A DNA stretch of 7,188 bases. Origin: Desulfamplus sp. GTDB lineage: Bacteria > Desulfobacterota > Desulfobacteria > Desulfobacterales > Desulfobacteraceae. Within the stretch, counting starts at the first letter, position 1, and the number at the start of each line of letters is the position of its first letter. Below, in pieces: positions 1 to 7,082 of this stretch. A model generated the notes under the pieces. That model ran no database searches and was not told the DNA's origin. It worked only from the letters and a program-made list of their open reading frames with translations. The DNA is taken from NCBI GenBank assembly GCA_015231395.1, contig JADGBP010000108.1, positions 1 to 7,188 of the forward strand, in the 5' to 3' direction. The translations under genes and the position numbers were made by a program.

Positions 1-209
1 GAGGTGAAGACGGGTTTGGATATGATCCTGTCTTTTTTTATCCAGATTCTGGAAAAACATTTGCCGAAATGTCAATTCAGGAAAAGAGCATGGTCAGTCA
101 TAGAGGTAAAGCGATTCAGGAGGTTATCCATGAGTTTGACAAAATACTTGAATGGATAGATATCAATATGCCAAAATTCAAAAAAGTTGAATGCAGTTCT
201 CAATGTTAA
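1..209 (+). CDS. rdgB: XTP/dITP diphosphatase (RdgB/HAM1 family), 3' part only
   Basis: This is the C-terminal 68 codons of a gene that begins before the window; codons are in phase from position 3 and the TAA stop is at 207-209. The family hydrolyses non-canonical purine triphosphates (XTP, dITP, ITP) to monophosphates and pyrophosphate in the cytoplasm, keeping deaminated bases out of DNA. The visible sequence has the family signature GFGYDPVFF, then GKTFAEM, then [11 protein letters not shown]; in known members the FGYDP and SHR segments contact the nucleobase. After SHRGKA the protein runs on for about 31 residues, longer than the short tail I recall for the E. coli enzyme, ending in a Lys/Cys-rich stretch ([11 protein letters not shown]). 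The next gene starts 34 bases downstream with no obvious terminator between them, so read-through is possible, but I see no functional link. The N-terminal half, including the metal-binding part, cannot be assessed. Confidence 0.93.
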   Translation, partial: GEDGFGYDPVFFYPDSGKTFAEMSIQEKSMVSHRGKAIQEVIHEFDKILEWIDINMPKFKKVECSSQC

Positions 210-243
210 TGAAAATCAGAATGTATTTTCATGGTAACTTAAA

Positions 244-3200
244 ATGATCAAAATTGAAAACTCATCTGAATATATCAGAAAAGTAATAAGTAAAAAAATT
301 GGCAGTGATTCTATTCGCAGATTTAAAAACGCGTTTCTTCTCCATCAGAAGCTTGGCAGTGAATATCTTCTTGCTCCTGTAGCTATTCATGAGGATAAAA
401 ATGAGCTGATAATGGAGTTTGAATCATTTGACGCTATCTGTCTTGCTGATCAAAATTTTGTGGAATCCCTCTCCATGGAAGAGAAGATGGATATTGCCAT
501 TAAAGCCGTTGGAGCACTGGCATTTCTGCATCATAACAAGATTATTTACAATGAAGTCTGCCCTAAGGCTTTTCTATATGACCGAAACAGCGGACTTTTG
601 AAATTTACAGGTCTTGACCGTGCTGTGCCTTTTGGCGAAGAGCAAAACCTTTGGGATTATTCCCGTTTGGAAACAGAACGGGCATGCTGCATTGCTCCGG
701 AACAGAGCGGCAGAGTGAAAGAAGGCATTGATTTTCGTTCTGATATATACTCACTTGGCATTACACTCTATTTTCTCTTTAGCGGCAGATATCCTTTTTA
801 CAACATTGATGTAATGGCTCTTATACATGCTCATATTGCTCTGATTCCGCTACCTCTTCACGAAATTATCGAAAATTCTTCAAAAGGAATATCTGATAGA
901 TCAGGCAAGAGCTCTTTTCCGGTGATGTTAAGCCGGATTGTTGAAAAACTTTTACAAAAAAACAAAACTGAACGCTATCAGAGTTGTGATGGTGTGCTGG
1001 CAGATTTAAAACAATGCAGACATTCTTTGATGAGCACAGGGGATATTCCTGATTTTCCTATTGGTCGGTATGATTACACAGCACAATTAATTTTATCAAA
1101 AAATTTTTTTGGCAGGGAAAAGGAGCGTGAAAAACTTCTTGAAATTTTTGCTTCCTTAAAAGAGCACGGGAAGCAGGAACTTGTTTTTATTTCCGGATAT
1201 GCCGGAGTTGGAAAATCTGTTCTTGTGCAGGTGTTTAAAGAGCACATAGAGAGCAATGGGGCATTTTTTATCAAAGGAAAGTTTGAGCAGTATAAAATTT
1301 CTGTCCCTTATTATGGATTTACACAGGCTCTGGAAAATATAATTCAGCAGATCCTTTTTAAGGATGACAACTATGTGCAGTGGGTCAAAGATAAATTACT
1401 CCAGAGCGTTGGCACTAATATAGCCATTATATGCGAATTTATTCCCAAACTGTCGTTAATTGTTGGAGATCTTCCTCTACTTCCTTCACTGCCTCCAACT
1501 GAAACTAAAAACCGTTTTAATCTCACCTTTTTATCTTTTGTTAAAACACTCTGCTCTCTTGGACAGGAGGTTGTTCTGTTTTTGGATGACCTTCAGTGGG
1601 CAGATGCTGCCGCACTCAAGCTTCTCCAAAATATTGTCGAAGACGGTCAAATACGCCATCTGCTCATGATCATGGTTTATCGTGACAATGAGATTAGCAG
1701 AGCACATCCTCTCTCTTTGATGATGAAAGATCTTAAAACTTTTCACAAGATTGACCTCAGACCGCTTTCTGTAGAACACGTCAATCATCTTATTGCTTCA
1801 AGCCTTGATACATCTCCAGAAATAACCATTAATCTTGCACGGTCGATAATGGCCAAAACTATGGGCAACCCTTTTTTTACAAGGGAGTTTCTCAAAAATA
1901 TATACTATGAGAAACTGCTTGCTTTTGATCAGGAGCAGTCTGTATGGGTCTGGAATATTGATGAGATAAGAGCACAGAACATCAGTGATAATGTAGTGGA
2001 TTTAGTGCTCGATCGCCTTAATCATCTGCCACGGGATTGTGCCCGTCTTTTATGCTGTGCATCCTGCATTGGAAATGTGTTTGGGGATATGGAGATGAAT
2101 GGCATTTTTAATGAACCCCGCGAAACTCTCCATGACCGTCTCTATCCTGCCATTGAAGCAGAACTGATTGTGGCAACTTCTCCAAGGAACAATGAAGAAT
2201 CAAATTGCTACTGTTTTTCCCATGACAGAATTCAACAGGCTGCAGCCATGCTGCTTTCCGGGGAAGAGATTGCACAGGTTCATTTTAAAATCGGCACATG
2301 GTACAAGTCCATTATCCAAAGTGATAATACGCTCGAACATACCTTTAAAATTGTTAACCATCTTAATAAGGCAAGTGATCTTATTGATGATGATACAAAG
2401 AGGATGCAGCTTGCTAAAGATAATTACAGGGCAGCTCTTCAGGCAAAATTTTCTACAGCCTATGATATTGCCATCTCATATCTTGAAAAGGTGCTCAATC
2501 TTCTTGAAAACAAGAGAATTGAATGGGAATCCGTGATTAAGCGGGAGTCTGGGCTTGAATGCGAATCCGGTATTGAACACGAGTCTGGGATTGAGAACGA
2601 TCTTTTGTTTTATATTGAAAGTATGATTGAACTGACAGAGCTGAAATATCTTACTTTTGATTTTGCAGGCGGAGACGAGTTTTATGGAAAAACTATGAAG
2701 CTTATCATTGCATGGGAACAGCAACAATCTTATCGTAAATACAGTATTCAATTAACTCTCAAAATCCGGCTTCATAAAATTGTTATTCATTCATGGATTG
2801 CCCTGAACAAAATGGAGGAGGCTTTGCTAAAAGGTTTGGAGGTGCTTGGGGAGCTTGGCATTGAACTGCCGGAAGAGGACAATCCGTTTGTCTATTATCC
2901 TTCTCTTGAAAAACTTTATGATACATCACGAGTATCAGCTCTTCTTGAATTGCCGCTGATTACAGACGAAATATCGATTCTTGCCCTTGATATCCTCAAT
3001 ACCATCATGTCTCCGGCTTATCTGGTCTCTCCCAAATATTACCCAAAGCTATGTTATGTGGCAGTCAAGCTGTGCATTGAAAAGGGAAACTGTGCAGCAG
3101 CTACCCATGTATATGCGTTTCACAGTCTTCTTCTGTGCGGTGTCATGTCCAGATACAGGGAGGGAAGAGATTTTGCACGTCTTGCACAGACGCTTTTAGA

Positions 3201-5937
3201 AAAATTTGATACTAAAGCATATATGGCAAGGGTTGATATGATTGCCAATGCTTGTGTAGTTCACTGGAATGCTCCGATTGAACAGACTCTTCTTCCTCTA
3301 AAGGATGCCGTAGCAAAGGGACTGGAGTATGGAGATGTTGAACATGCCTGTTATTCTGCTATGTATTATTGTCTATACTCCTTTTTAAGAGGTGCCCCTT
3401 TAGATGAGGTAAGTGCAGAGTGTGCCTACTATTATGATCTGACTCATGAACTTCGGCAGAAATTTCAGACAGTATATATTGATATCTGGCAGCAGTGCGT
3501 TAAAAATCTGATGGAAGTTTCAGATACGCCTTTATTGTTCTATGGAGATGCTGACCTTGAAAGAGAATTGCTGAATACTCTTGTAGAAGCCAATAATGTC
3601 TCATCCCTCTACTCTTTTTTTCTTACCAAAGCCATATTGGCAACTTTTTTTAATCAACCTGAAAAAGCATTGGAGATGATTCAGGAGGCTGGGAACTATA
3701 AAATGGGTGTAGCCAGTCTCTATCATGAACGGGAATACCATGTTTATGAATCTGTGATTTTCTATCTTAATCTTAATTCTATTGACGAGCAGATTGTTTT
3801 GGATCTTCTTGAAAATAACTATCAGTATTTTGAGCGTCTTTCCCATACAGCTCATAAAAATAATTTGTGTTGCATGCATCTTGTGACATCCTTGATGAAG
3901 GGAGTAAATGATGCCCCTGATACATGGAATGCTCTGGAGCTTACTATTGAAAGTGCACAGGATGCGGGTTTTATCCATATTGCGGCAATAGCCCGTGAGC
4001 TTGAGGTGCGTTACTGGTACAGCAGAGGAAAAAAGGAGTTTGCCGCAATTTATGCAAGACAGGCTGTTGAAACTTTACAGGCATGGGGGGCCACTGCCGT
4101 AGGATATGCTTTTGTAAACCGCTATCCTGATTGTTTTCATCTGGATCAACCAGATGCTTGGGATAAAAAAACAGGTTCTAATGCAAATCACGCTTTTTCA
4201 AATACAAATCAAATTTTTCCAGGTGTAAGCCGTGCTTTTTCTGGTCTGAGCCACGGCTTTCAGGGGGCAAGCCAGAGCTTTCCGAGTATGCCTCATACTC
4301 TTGCCAACGTAAGCCAAAGTTTTGATATGGCGTCGGTTCTTAAAGCATCTCACGCAATTGCAGAAGAGCGAACTTTGGAGACTCTGCTTGGAAAGATTAT
4401 GGATATCATAAACCAGAATTCCGGTTCTCAAAGAGGTATTCTTCTTCTGAAAAAAGGCAATGAATTTACAATTGAGGCACAGGGGGGAGTAAACGAAACA
4501 ATCAGACAGGCGGGCGAATGTTGCAAACAGAACGGTGAAGATGAAAATGATGTTATTTTAACCGCCAGTTATCCAAAATCTGTTGTCAACTATGTTCAGC
4601 ACACACTCTCTCCTCTTATGCTAAACATGCCCTCGGCACAAAAGGAGTTTGCCAGAGATTCCTATATCGCAAGAGTTAATCCCCAGTCTCTGCTTTCGCT
4701 GCCTATTGTTTACAAAGGAGAGCTGCTTGGAATACTGTACCTGGAAAATAGAAATATCCAAAATGTCTATTCAGATGAACGAATTGAAATTTTAAAACTT
4801 CTTTCGAATCAGGCTGCAATATCAATTGTTAATGCCCGTCTGTATCAGCAAGTTGTGGATCATGCCGCACTTCTGGAAAATAGAGTCAATGAAAGAACTG
4901 CCGAACTCAATCGTGCCAATGAGGTACTTCAAAAAACCCTTGATGATCTTCATTCCGCTCAGTCTCAACTGATTCAGCAGGAGAAAATGGCTGCTCTGGG
5001 TCATCTTGTTGCCGGTGTTGCCCATGAGATCAATACACCTCTTGGGGCGATAAATACAAGTGCAGGTAATATCACAAGAGCCATTACTGAAAGCCTGGTA
5101 AACCTCCCTTTAATCTACCGACTTCTTTCACCAGAACAGGAGGCGGTTTTCAATGAACTGGTGGGCGAGATTGAAAAAAATGGTCAGATTCTAACAAGTA
5201 GGGAAGAACGGCAGATTGCCCGCAGACTCTCACAGGAACTTATTGATGAAGGTATTGAGGATGGCAGGGAGATGGCTTCGCTGTTTGTTCAGTTGAGGGT
5301 TTATAGCAATCCACTCCGCTTCAGATTACTTCTGGAGCATGAGCAGAAAAACTTTATTTTTAATATGGCATACCATATTGCAACCATTGTCTCTAACAGC
5401 CGAAATATTCATACATCTGTGGATCGTGCATCTAAAATAGTATTTGCCTTGAAATCATTTGCCCATTTTGACCGAGATGGTGTAAAAATTGAGGCAGATA
5501 TTAAAGATGGAATCGAATCGGTATTGACAATTTATCATAATCAAATTAAGCATGGAATCGAACTGATTCGGGATTACAGGGAAATCCCAAAAATATTATG
5601 TTATCCAGATGAGCTGAATCAGGTCTGGATCAATCTGATTCATAACGCACTTCAGGCTATGGAATACAAGGGGACGTTAACAGTCGGGATCAGGGAACAG
5701 GAACATGCACAGGAGCAAGTTGTGCTTGTAACCATTAAAGATAATGGCTGCGGGATTCCACCTGAAATTCAGCACAGAATTTTTGAGCCTTTTTTTACCA
5801 CAAAACTTGCTGGCGAGGGGAGCGGTCTTGGACTTGATATTGTCAGAAGAATTGTTGAAAAACATGGAGGAACCATTGTCATTGATTCAAATGAAAATGA
5901 AGGGACACAGTGCAATGTCTATATTCCTATGATGTGA
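244..5937 (+). CDS. Multidomain sensor histidine kinase: pseudokinase-AAA/STAND ATPase-helical repeats-GAF-HisKA/HATPase
   Basis: A 1897-residue protein without signal peptide or membrane segments, so probably a cytoplasmic sensor. Domains by residue: serine/threonine-kinase-like ~1-260 (APEQSGR 151-157 and DIYSLG 167-172 kept, catalytic motifs lost); AAA_16/STAND ATPase ~285-640, with Walker A GYAGVGKS 318-325 and Walker B LFLDDLQWAD 445-454; a helical, TPR-like region ~680-1290 as in other STAND proteins; a repeat linker 1313-1361; GAF ~1378-1530; coiled coil ~1530-1578; histidine kinase with H-box GVAHEINTPL (acceptor His1594), a ~100-residue insertion, second helix KIVFALKSFAHFD (1731-1743), N-box Asn1797/Asn1801, G1 DNGCGIPP 1833-1840, F-box FEPFF 1847-1851 and G2 GEGSGLGL 1857-1864. 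ATPase and histidine kinase motifs are intact. This order matches known kinase-ATPase-GAF-histidine kinase chimeras of cyanobacteria, proteobacteria and fungi. ATG 244 is the first start after an in-frame stop at 235-237; no clear Shine-Dalgarno precedes it. The ligand is unknown; the likely partner is the response regulator at 6048. Confidence 0.95.
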   Translation: MIKIENSSEYIRKVISKKIGSDSIRRFKNAFLLHQKLGSEYLLAPVAIHEDKNELIMEFESFDAICLADQNFVESLSMEEKMDIAIKAVGALAFLHHNKIIYNEVCPKAFLYDRNSGLLKFTGLDRAVPFGEEQNLWDYSRLETERACCIAPEQSGRVKEGIDFRSDIYSLGITLYFLFSGRYPFYNIDVMALIHAHIALIPLPLHEIIENSSKGISDRSGKSSFPVMLSRIVEKLLQKNKTERYQSCDGVLADLKQCRHSLMSTGDIPDFPIGRYDYTAQLILSKNFFGREKEREKLLEIFASLKEHGKQELVFISGYAGVGKSVLVQVFKEHIESNGAFFIKGKFEQYKISVPYYGFTQALENIIQQILFKDDNYVQWVKDKLLQSVGTNIAIICEFIPKLSLIVGDLPLLPSLPPTETKNRFNLTFLSFVKTLCSLGQEVVLFLDDLQWADAAALKLLQNIVEDGQIRHLLMIMVYRDNEISRAHPLSLMMKDLKTFHKIDLRPLSVEHVNHLIASSLDTSPEITINLARSIMAKTMGNPFFTREFLKNIYYEKLLAFDQEQSVWVWNIDEIRAQNISDNVVDLVLDRLNHLPRDCARLLCCASCIGNVFGDMEMNGIFNEPRETLHDRLYPAIEAELIVATSPRNNEESNCYCFSHDRIQQAAAMLLSGEEIAQVHFKIGTWYKSIIQSDNTLEHTFKIVNHLNKASDLIDDDTKRMQLAKDNYRAALQAKFSTAYDIAISYLEKVLNLLENKRIEWESVIKRESGLECESGIEHESGIENDLLFYIESMIELTELKYLTFDFAGGDEFYGKTMKLIIAWEQQQSYRKYSIQLTLKIRLHKIVIHSWIALNKMEEALLKGLEVLGELGIELPEEDNPFVYYPSLEKLYDTSRVSALLELPLITDEISILALDILNTIMSPAYLVSPKYYPKLCYVAVKLCIEKGNCAAATHVYAFHSLLLCGVMSRYREGRDFARLAQTLLEKFDTKAYMARVDMIANACVVHWNAPIEQTLLPLKDAVAKGLEYGDVEHACYSAMYYCLYSFLRGAPLDEVSAECAYYYDLTHELRQKFQTVYIDIWQQCVKNLMEVSDTPLLFYGDADLERELLNTLVEANNVSSLYSFFLTKAILATFFNQPEKALEMIQEAGNYKMGVASLYHEREYHVYESVIFYLNLNSIDEQIVLDLLENNYQYFERLSHTAHKNNLCCMHLVTSLMKGVNDAPDTWNALELTIESAQDAGFIHIAAIARELEVRYWYSRGKKEFAAIYARQAVETLQAWGATAVGYAFVNRYPDCFHLDQPDAWDKKTGSNANHAFSNTNQIFPGVSRAFSGLSHGFQGASQSFPSMPHTLANVSQSFDMASVLKASHAIAEERTLETLLGKIMDIINQNSGSQRGILLLKKGNEFTIEAQGGVNETIRQAGECCKQNGEDENDVILTASYPKSVVNYVQHTLSPLMLNMPSAQKEFARDSYIARVNPQSLLSLPIVYKGELLGILYLENRNIQNVYSDERIEILKLLSNQAAISIVNARLYQQVVDHAALLENRVNERTAELNRANEVLQKTLDDLHSAQSQLIQQEKMAALGHLVAGVAHEINTPLGAINTSAGNITRAITESLVNLPLIYRLLSPEQEAVFNELVGEIEKNGQILTSREERQIARRLSQELIDEGIEDGREMASLFVQLRVYSNPLRFRLLLEHEQKNFIFNMAYHIATIVSNSRNIHTSVDRASKIVFALKSFAHFDRDGVKIEADIKDGIESVLTIYHNQIKHGIELIRDYREIPKILCYPDELNQVWINLIHNALQAMEYKGTLTVGIREQEHAQEQVVLVTIKDNGCGIPPEIQHRIFEPFFTTKLAGEGSGLGLDIVRRIVEKHGGTIVIDSNENEGTQCNVYIPMM
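2524..2595 (+). repeat. In-frame tandem repeat, four 18-bp units
   Basis: Four consecutive 18-base units inside the kinase gene encode six-residue blocks of the form x-E-S-(G/V)-(I/L)-(E/K): WESVIK, RESGLE, CESGIE and HESGIE (residues 761-784). The first unit is the most diverged. They lie in the helical region just after the ATPase, at a point where a helix (SYLEKVLNLLENKRIE) ends, so they probably form a loop or an extended acidic helix. Codons for the same residue differ between units (gag/gaa, tct/tcc), so the array is not a very recent expansion. Confidence 0.85.
4180..4326 (+). repeat. In-frame tandem repeat, seven 21-bp units, linker before GAF domain
   Basis: Seven back-to-back 21-base units encode seven-residue blocks, residues 1313-1361: NANHAFS, NTNQIFP, GVSRAFS, GLSHGFQ, GASQSFP, SMPHTLA and NVSQSFD. 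The consensus is (G/N)-x-(S/N)-(H/Q/R)-x-F-(S/P). The array lies between the end of the helical region (WGATAVGYAFVNRYP) and the conserved entry to the GAF domain (MASVLKASHAIAEE). The absence of Leu/Glu-rich heptads and the content of Ser, Gly, Asn and Phe suggest a flexible or weakly structured tether rather than a coiled coil. Units keep the period exactly but have diverged in sequence; the sixth fits the consensus least. Confidence 0.9.
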
Positions 5938-6020
5938 AATTTAGGGGTTGTGTCTAATATGCCGATGATTTGAAAATTTAGGGGAGTAGTGTCTATATTC
6001 CGATGATGTGAGATTTAGCG
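5916..6020 (+). repeat. Three decayed direct copies of the kinase gene's 3' end
   Basis: Three direct copies of a 31-34 bp segment follow one another: 5916-5947, 5951-5984 and 5990-6020. The first is the real end of the kinase gene and includes its TGA (5935-5937). The third matches the first at 28 of 31 aligned positions and still reads VYIPMM followed by TGA when translated in the corresponding frame, the only coding-part difference being synonymous (ccg for cct). The second copy has single-base insertions and no longer reads through. The copies fill most of the spacer between the two signalling genes, where I see no terminator. Confidence 0.85.
5970..5999 (+). promoter_or_regulatory. Candidate sigma70-type promoter for the response regulator gene
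   Basis: TTGAAA at 5970-5975 and TATATT at 5994-5999 are separated by 18 bases and each differs from the sigma70 consensus at one position. Transcription would start near 6006, leaving a leader of about 40 bases before the chosen start at 6048. The -35 box lies in the second copy of the duplicated gene end and the -10 box in the third. In an AT-rich genome such matches arise by chance, and read-through from the kinase gene is an equally good way to express the downstream gene. Confidence 0.35.
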
Positions 6021-6036
6021 ATAGTCTTGTGACTAA

Positions 6037-6041
6037 TGAGG
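6037..6041 (+). promoter_or_regulatory. Ribosome binding site that decides the start of the GGDEF gene
   Basis: TGAGG at 6037-6041 contains the Shine-Dalgarno core GAGG and stands six bases before the ATG at 6048. It overlaps the possible upstream ATG at 6036, which itself has no recognisable binding site in front of it. This favours 6048, giving the N-terminus MSKKGVILFVDDE, over 6036 or 6045. Confidence 0.6.
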
Positions 6042-6047
6042 ATAATG

Positions 6048-7082
6048 ATGAGCAAAAAAGGTGTAATTCTTTTTGTTGATGATGAAAATATTGTTTTAAA
6101 TTCACTTAGAACTCTTCTGACCCAGAGATTTGATGGAAAGATTAGAATTGAAATCGCGGAAAGTGGAGAAGAAGCACTTGAGATTATTGATGAAATTATT
6201 GAGGACGGACTGGAGCTTCAGGCATTGGTTGCAGATTACATAATGCCCGGCATGAAGGGTGATCAGCTACTTGTAAGTGTTCATGAAAGATTCCCTGATG
6301 TACGCAAAATCCTTCTTACTGGACAAAGTGACCTTACCGGAGTTAAACGTGCCATCAATGACGCTGACCTGTACCGTTTTATTGAAAAACCATGGAGGGA
6401 CGAAGACCTGATTCTTACTCTCCAGGGTGCTCTGCATTCTTACAGTCAAGATCAGGAAATAGCGAGACAAAATGAAGAACTCCGCCTGATGAATGAAGAG
6501 CTGCGAAGGGTCAATGAAGAACTTATGAACATGAATGAAGAGCTTGAGAATATTGTAAATGAAAGAACCCGTGAACTTCGTGAAAAAAATAGGGAGCTTG
6601 AAATTCTTGCCATAACAGATCGTCTTACAGGGATCTGCAACCGGCTAAAGCTTGATGAGGTTTTTGCACAAGAACTTGTTCGGTCAAAACGGTATGACCT
6701 TGATTTCTCGGTCATTATTATGGATATAGACCACTTTAAAAGAGTTAATGATACCTATGGACATCAGGTCGGGGACACTGTTCTTGTTGAAATGTCCCAA
6801 CTTTTGATGGAACACCTCAGAAAAGTGGATGTACCTGGTAGATGGGGTGGAGAAGAGTTCTTGCTGATCTGTCCTGAAACAGATCTGAAGAATGCTATTT
6901 TGATAGCGGAGAAATTATGTCATACAATTGCTGAGTTTGATTTTTCTGTGGTCAAACGTGCAACTGCAAGCTTTGGTGTTGCATCATACCTCAAGGGAGA
7001 TGATGTAAAAAACATGATGTCCCGTGCGGATGCTGCACTTTACAGAGCGAAGGAACTTGGGCGTAATCGAGTTGAGTATTGA
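6048..7082 (+). CDS. Response regulator diguanylate cyclase (REC-coiled coil-GGDEF)
   Basis: A 344-residue protein (numbering from ATG 6048; 348 if ATG 6036 is used). The REC domain, ~1-125, has acidic pair Asp11/Asp12, phosphoacceptor Asp63 in VADYIMPGMKG, Thr91 in LLTGQSD and Lys114 in FIEKPW. A charged coiled coil follows, ~134-186. The GGDEF domain, ~187-344, has the entry motif TDRLTGICNR, metal-binding MDIDHFK, active-site GGEEF (267-271) and an RxxD inhibitory site (Arg258-Asp261) five residues before it. All features needed for condensing two GTP into c-di-GMP, with product feedback inhibition, are present. The domain order is that of WspR-type regulators, in which REC phosphorylation drives the cyclase into its active oligomer; the same is inferred here. 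The gene lies 110 bases after the histidine kinase in the same orientation, making that kinase the probable phosphodonor. No membrane segment or EAL domain is present. Confidence 0.95.
   Translation: MSKKGVILFVDDENIVLNSLRTLLTQRFDGKIRIEIAESGEEALEIIDEIIEDGLELQALVADYIMPGMKGDQLLVSVHERFPDVRKILLTGQSDLTGVKRAINDADLYRFIEKPWRDEDLILTLQGALHSYSQDQEIARQNEELRLMNEELRRVNEELMNMNEELENIVNERTRELREKNRELEILAITDRLTGICNRLKLDEVFAQELVRSKRYDLDFSVIIMDIDHFKRVNDTYGHQVGDTVLVEMSQLLMEHLRKVDVPGRWGGEEFLLICPETDLKNAILIAEKLCHTIAEFDFSVVKRATASFGVASYLKGDDVKNMMSRADAALYRAKELGRNRVEY
6471..6554 (+). repeat. Four 21-bp units encoding NEELxxx heptads (signalling coiled coil)
   Basis: Four consecutive 21-base units encode NEELRLM, NEELRRV, NEELMNM and NEELENI, residues 142-169 of the 344-residue protein. 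Each unit opens with AATGAAGA(A/G)CT. The period is exactly one coiled-coil heptad, with Leu and Met/Val/Ile at core-like spacing, so the segment should form a continuous parallel helix between the REC and GGDEF domains and keep their spacing in register. The regularity at DNA level suggests the linker grew by duplication. Confidence 0.85.

Noticed and set aside
187..215. Promoter before the kinase gene (TTGAAT at 187-192)
   Set aside because: No acceptable -10 element lies 16-18 bases downstream; only TGAAAA/GAAAAT-like sequence is present.
3601..3978. Minus-strand 125-codon open frame inside the kinase gene
   Set aside because: It lies wholly opposite a well-supported coding region whose protein sequence is continuous helical repeat; the minus-strand translation shows no recognisable domain or binding site for ribosomes. 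The other short alternate frames were dismissed for the same reason.
6036..6047. Upstream start codons ATG 6036 and ATG 6045 for the GGDEF gene
   Set aside because: ATG 6036 has no ribosome binding site and overlaps the GAGG that serves the later start; ATG 6045 is only three bases from it. They cannot be excluded, and the difference is at most four residues.
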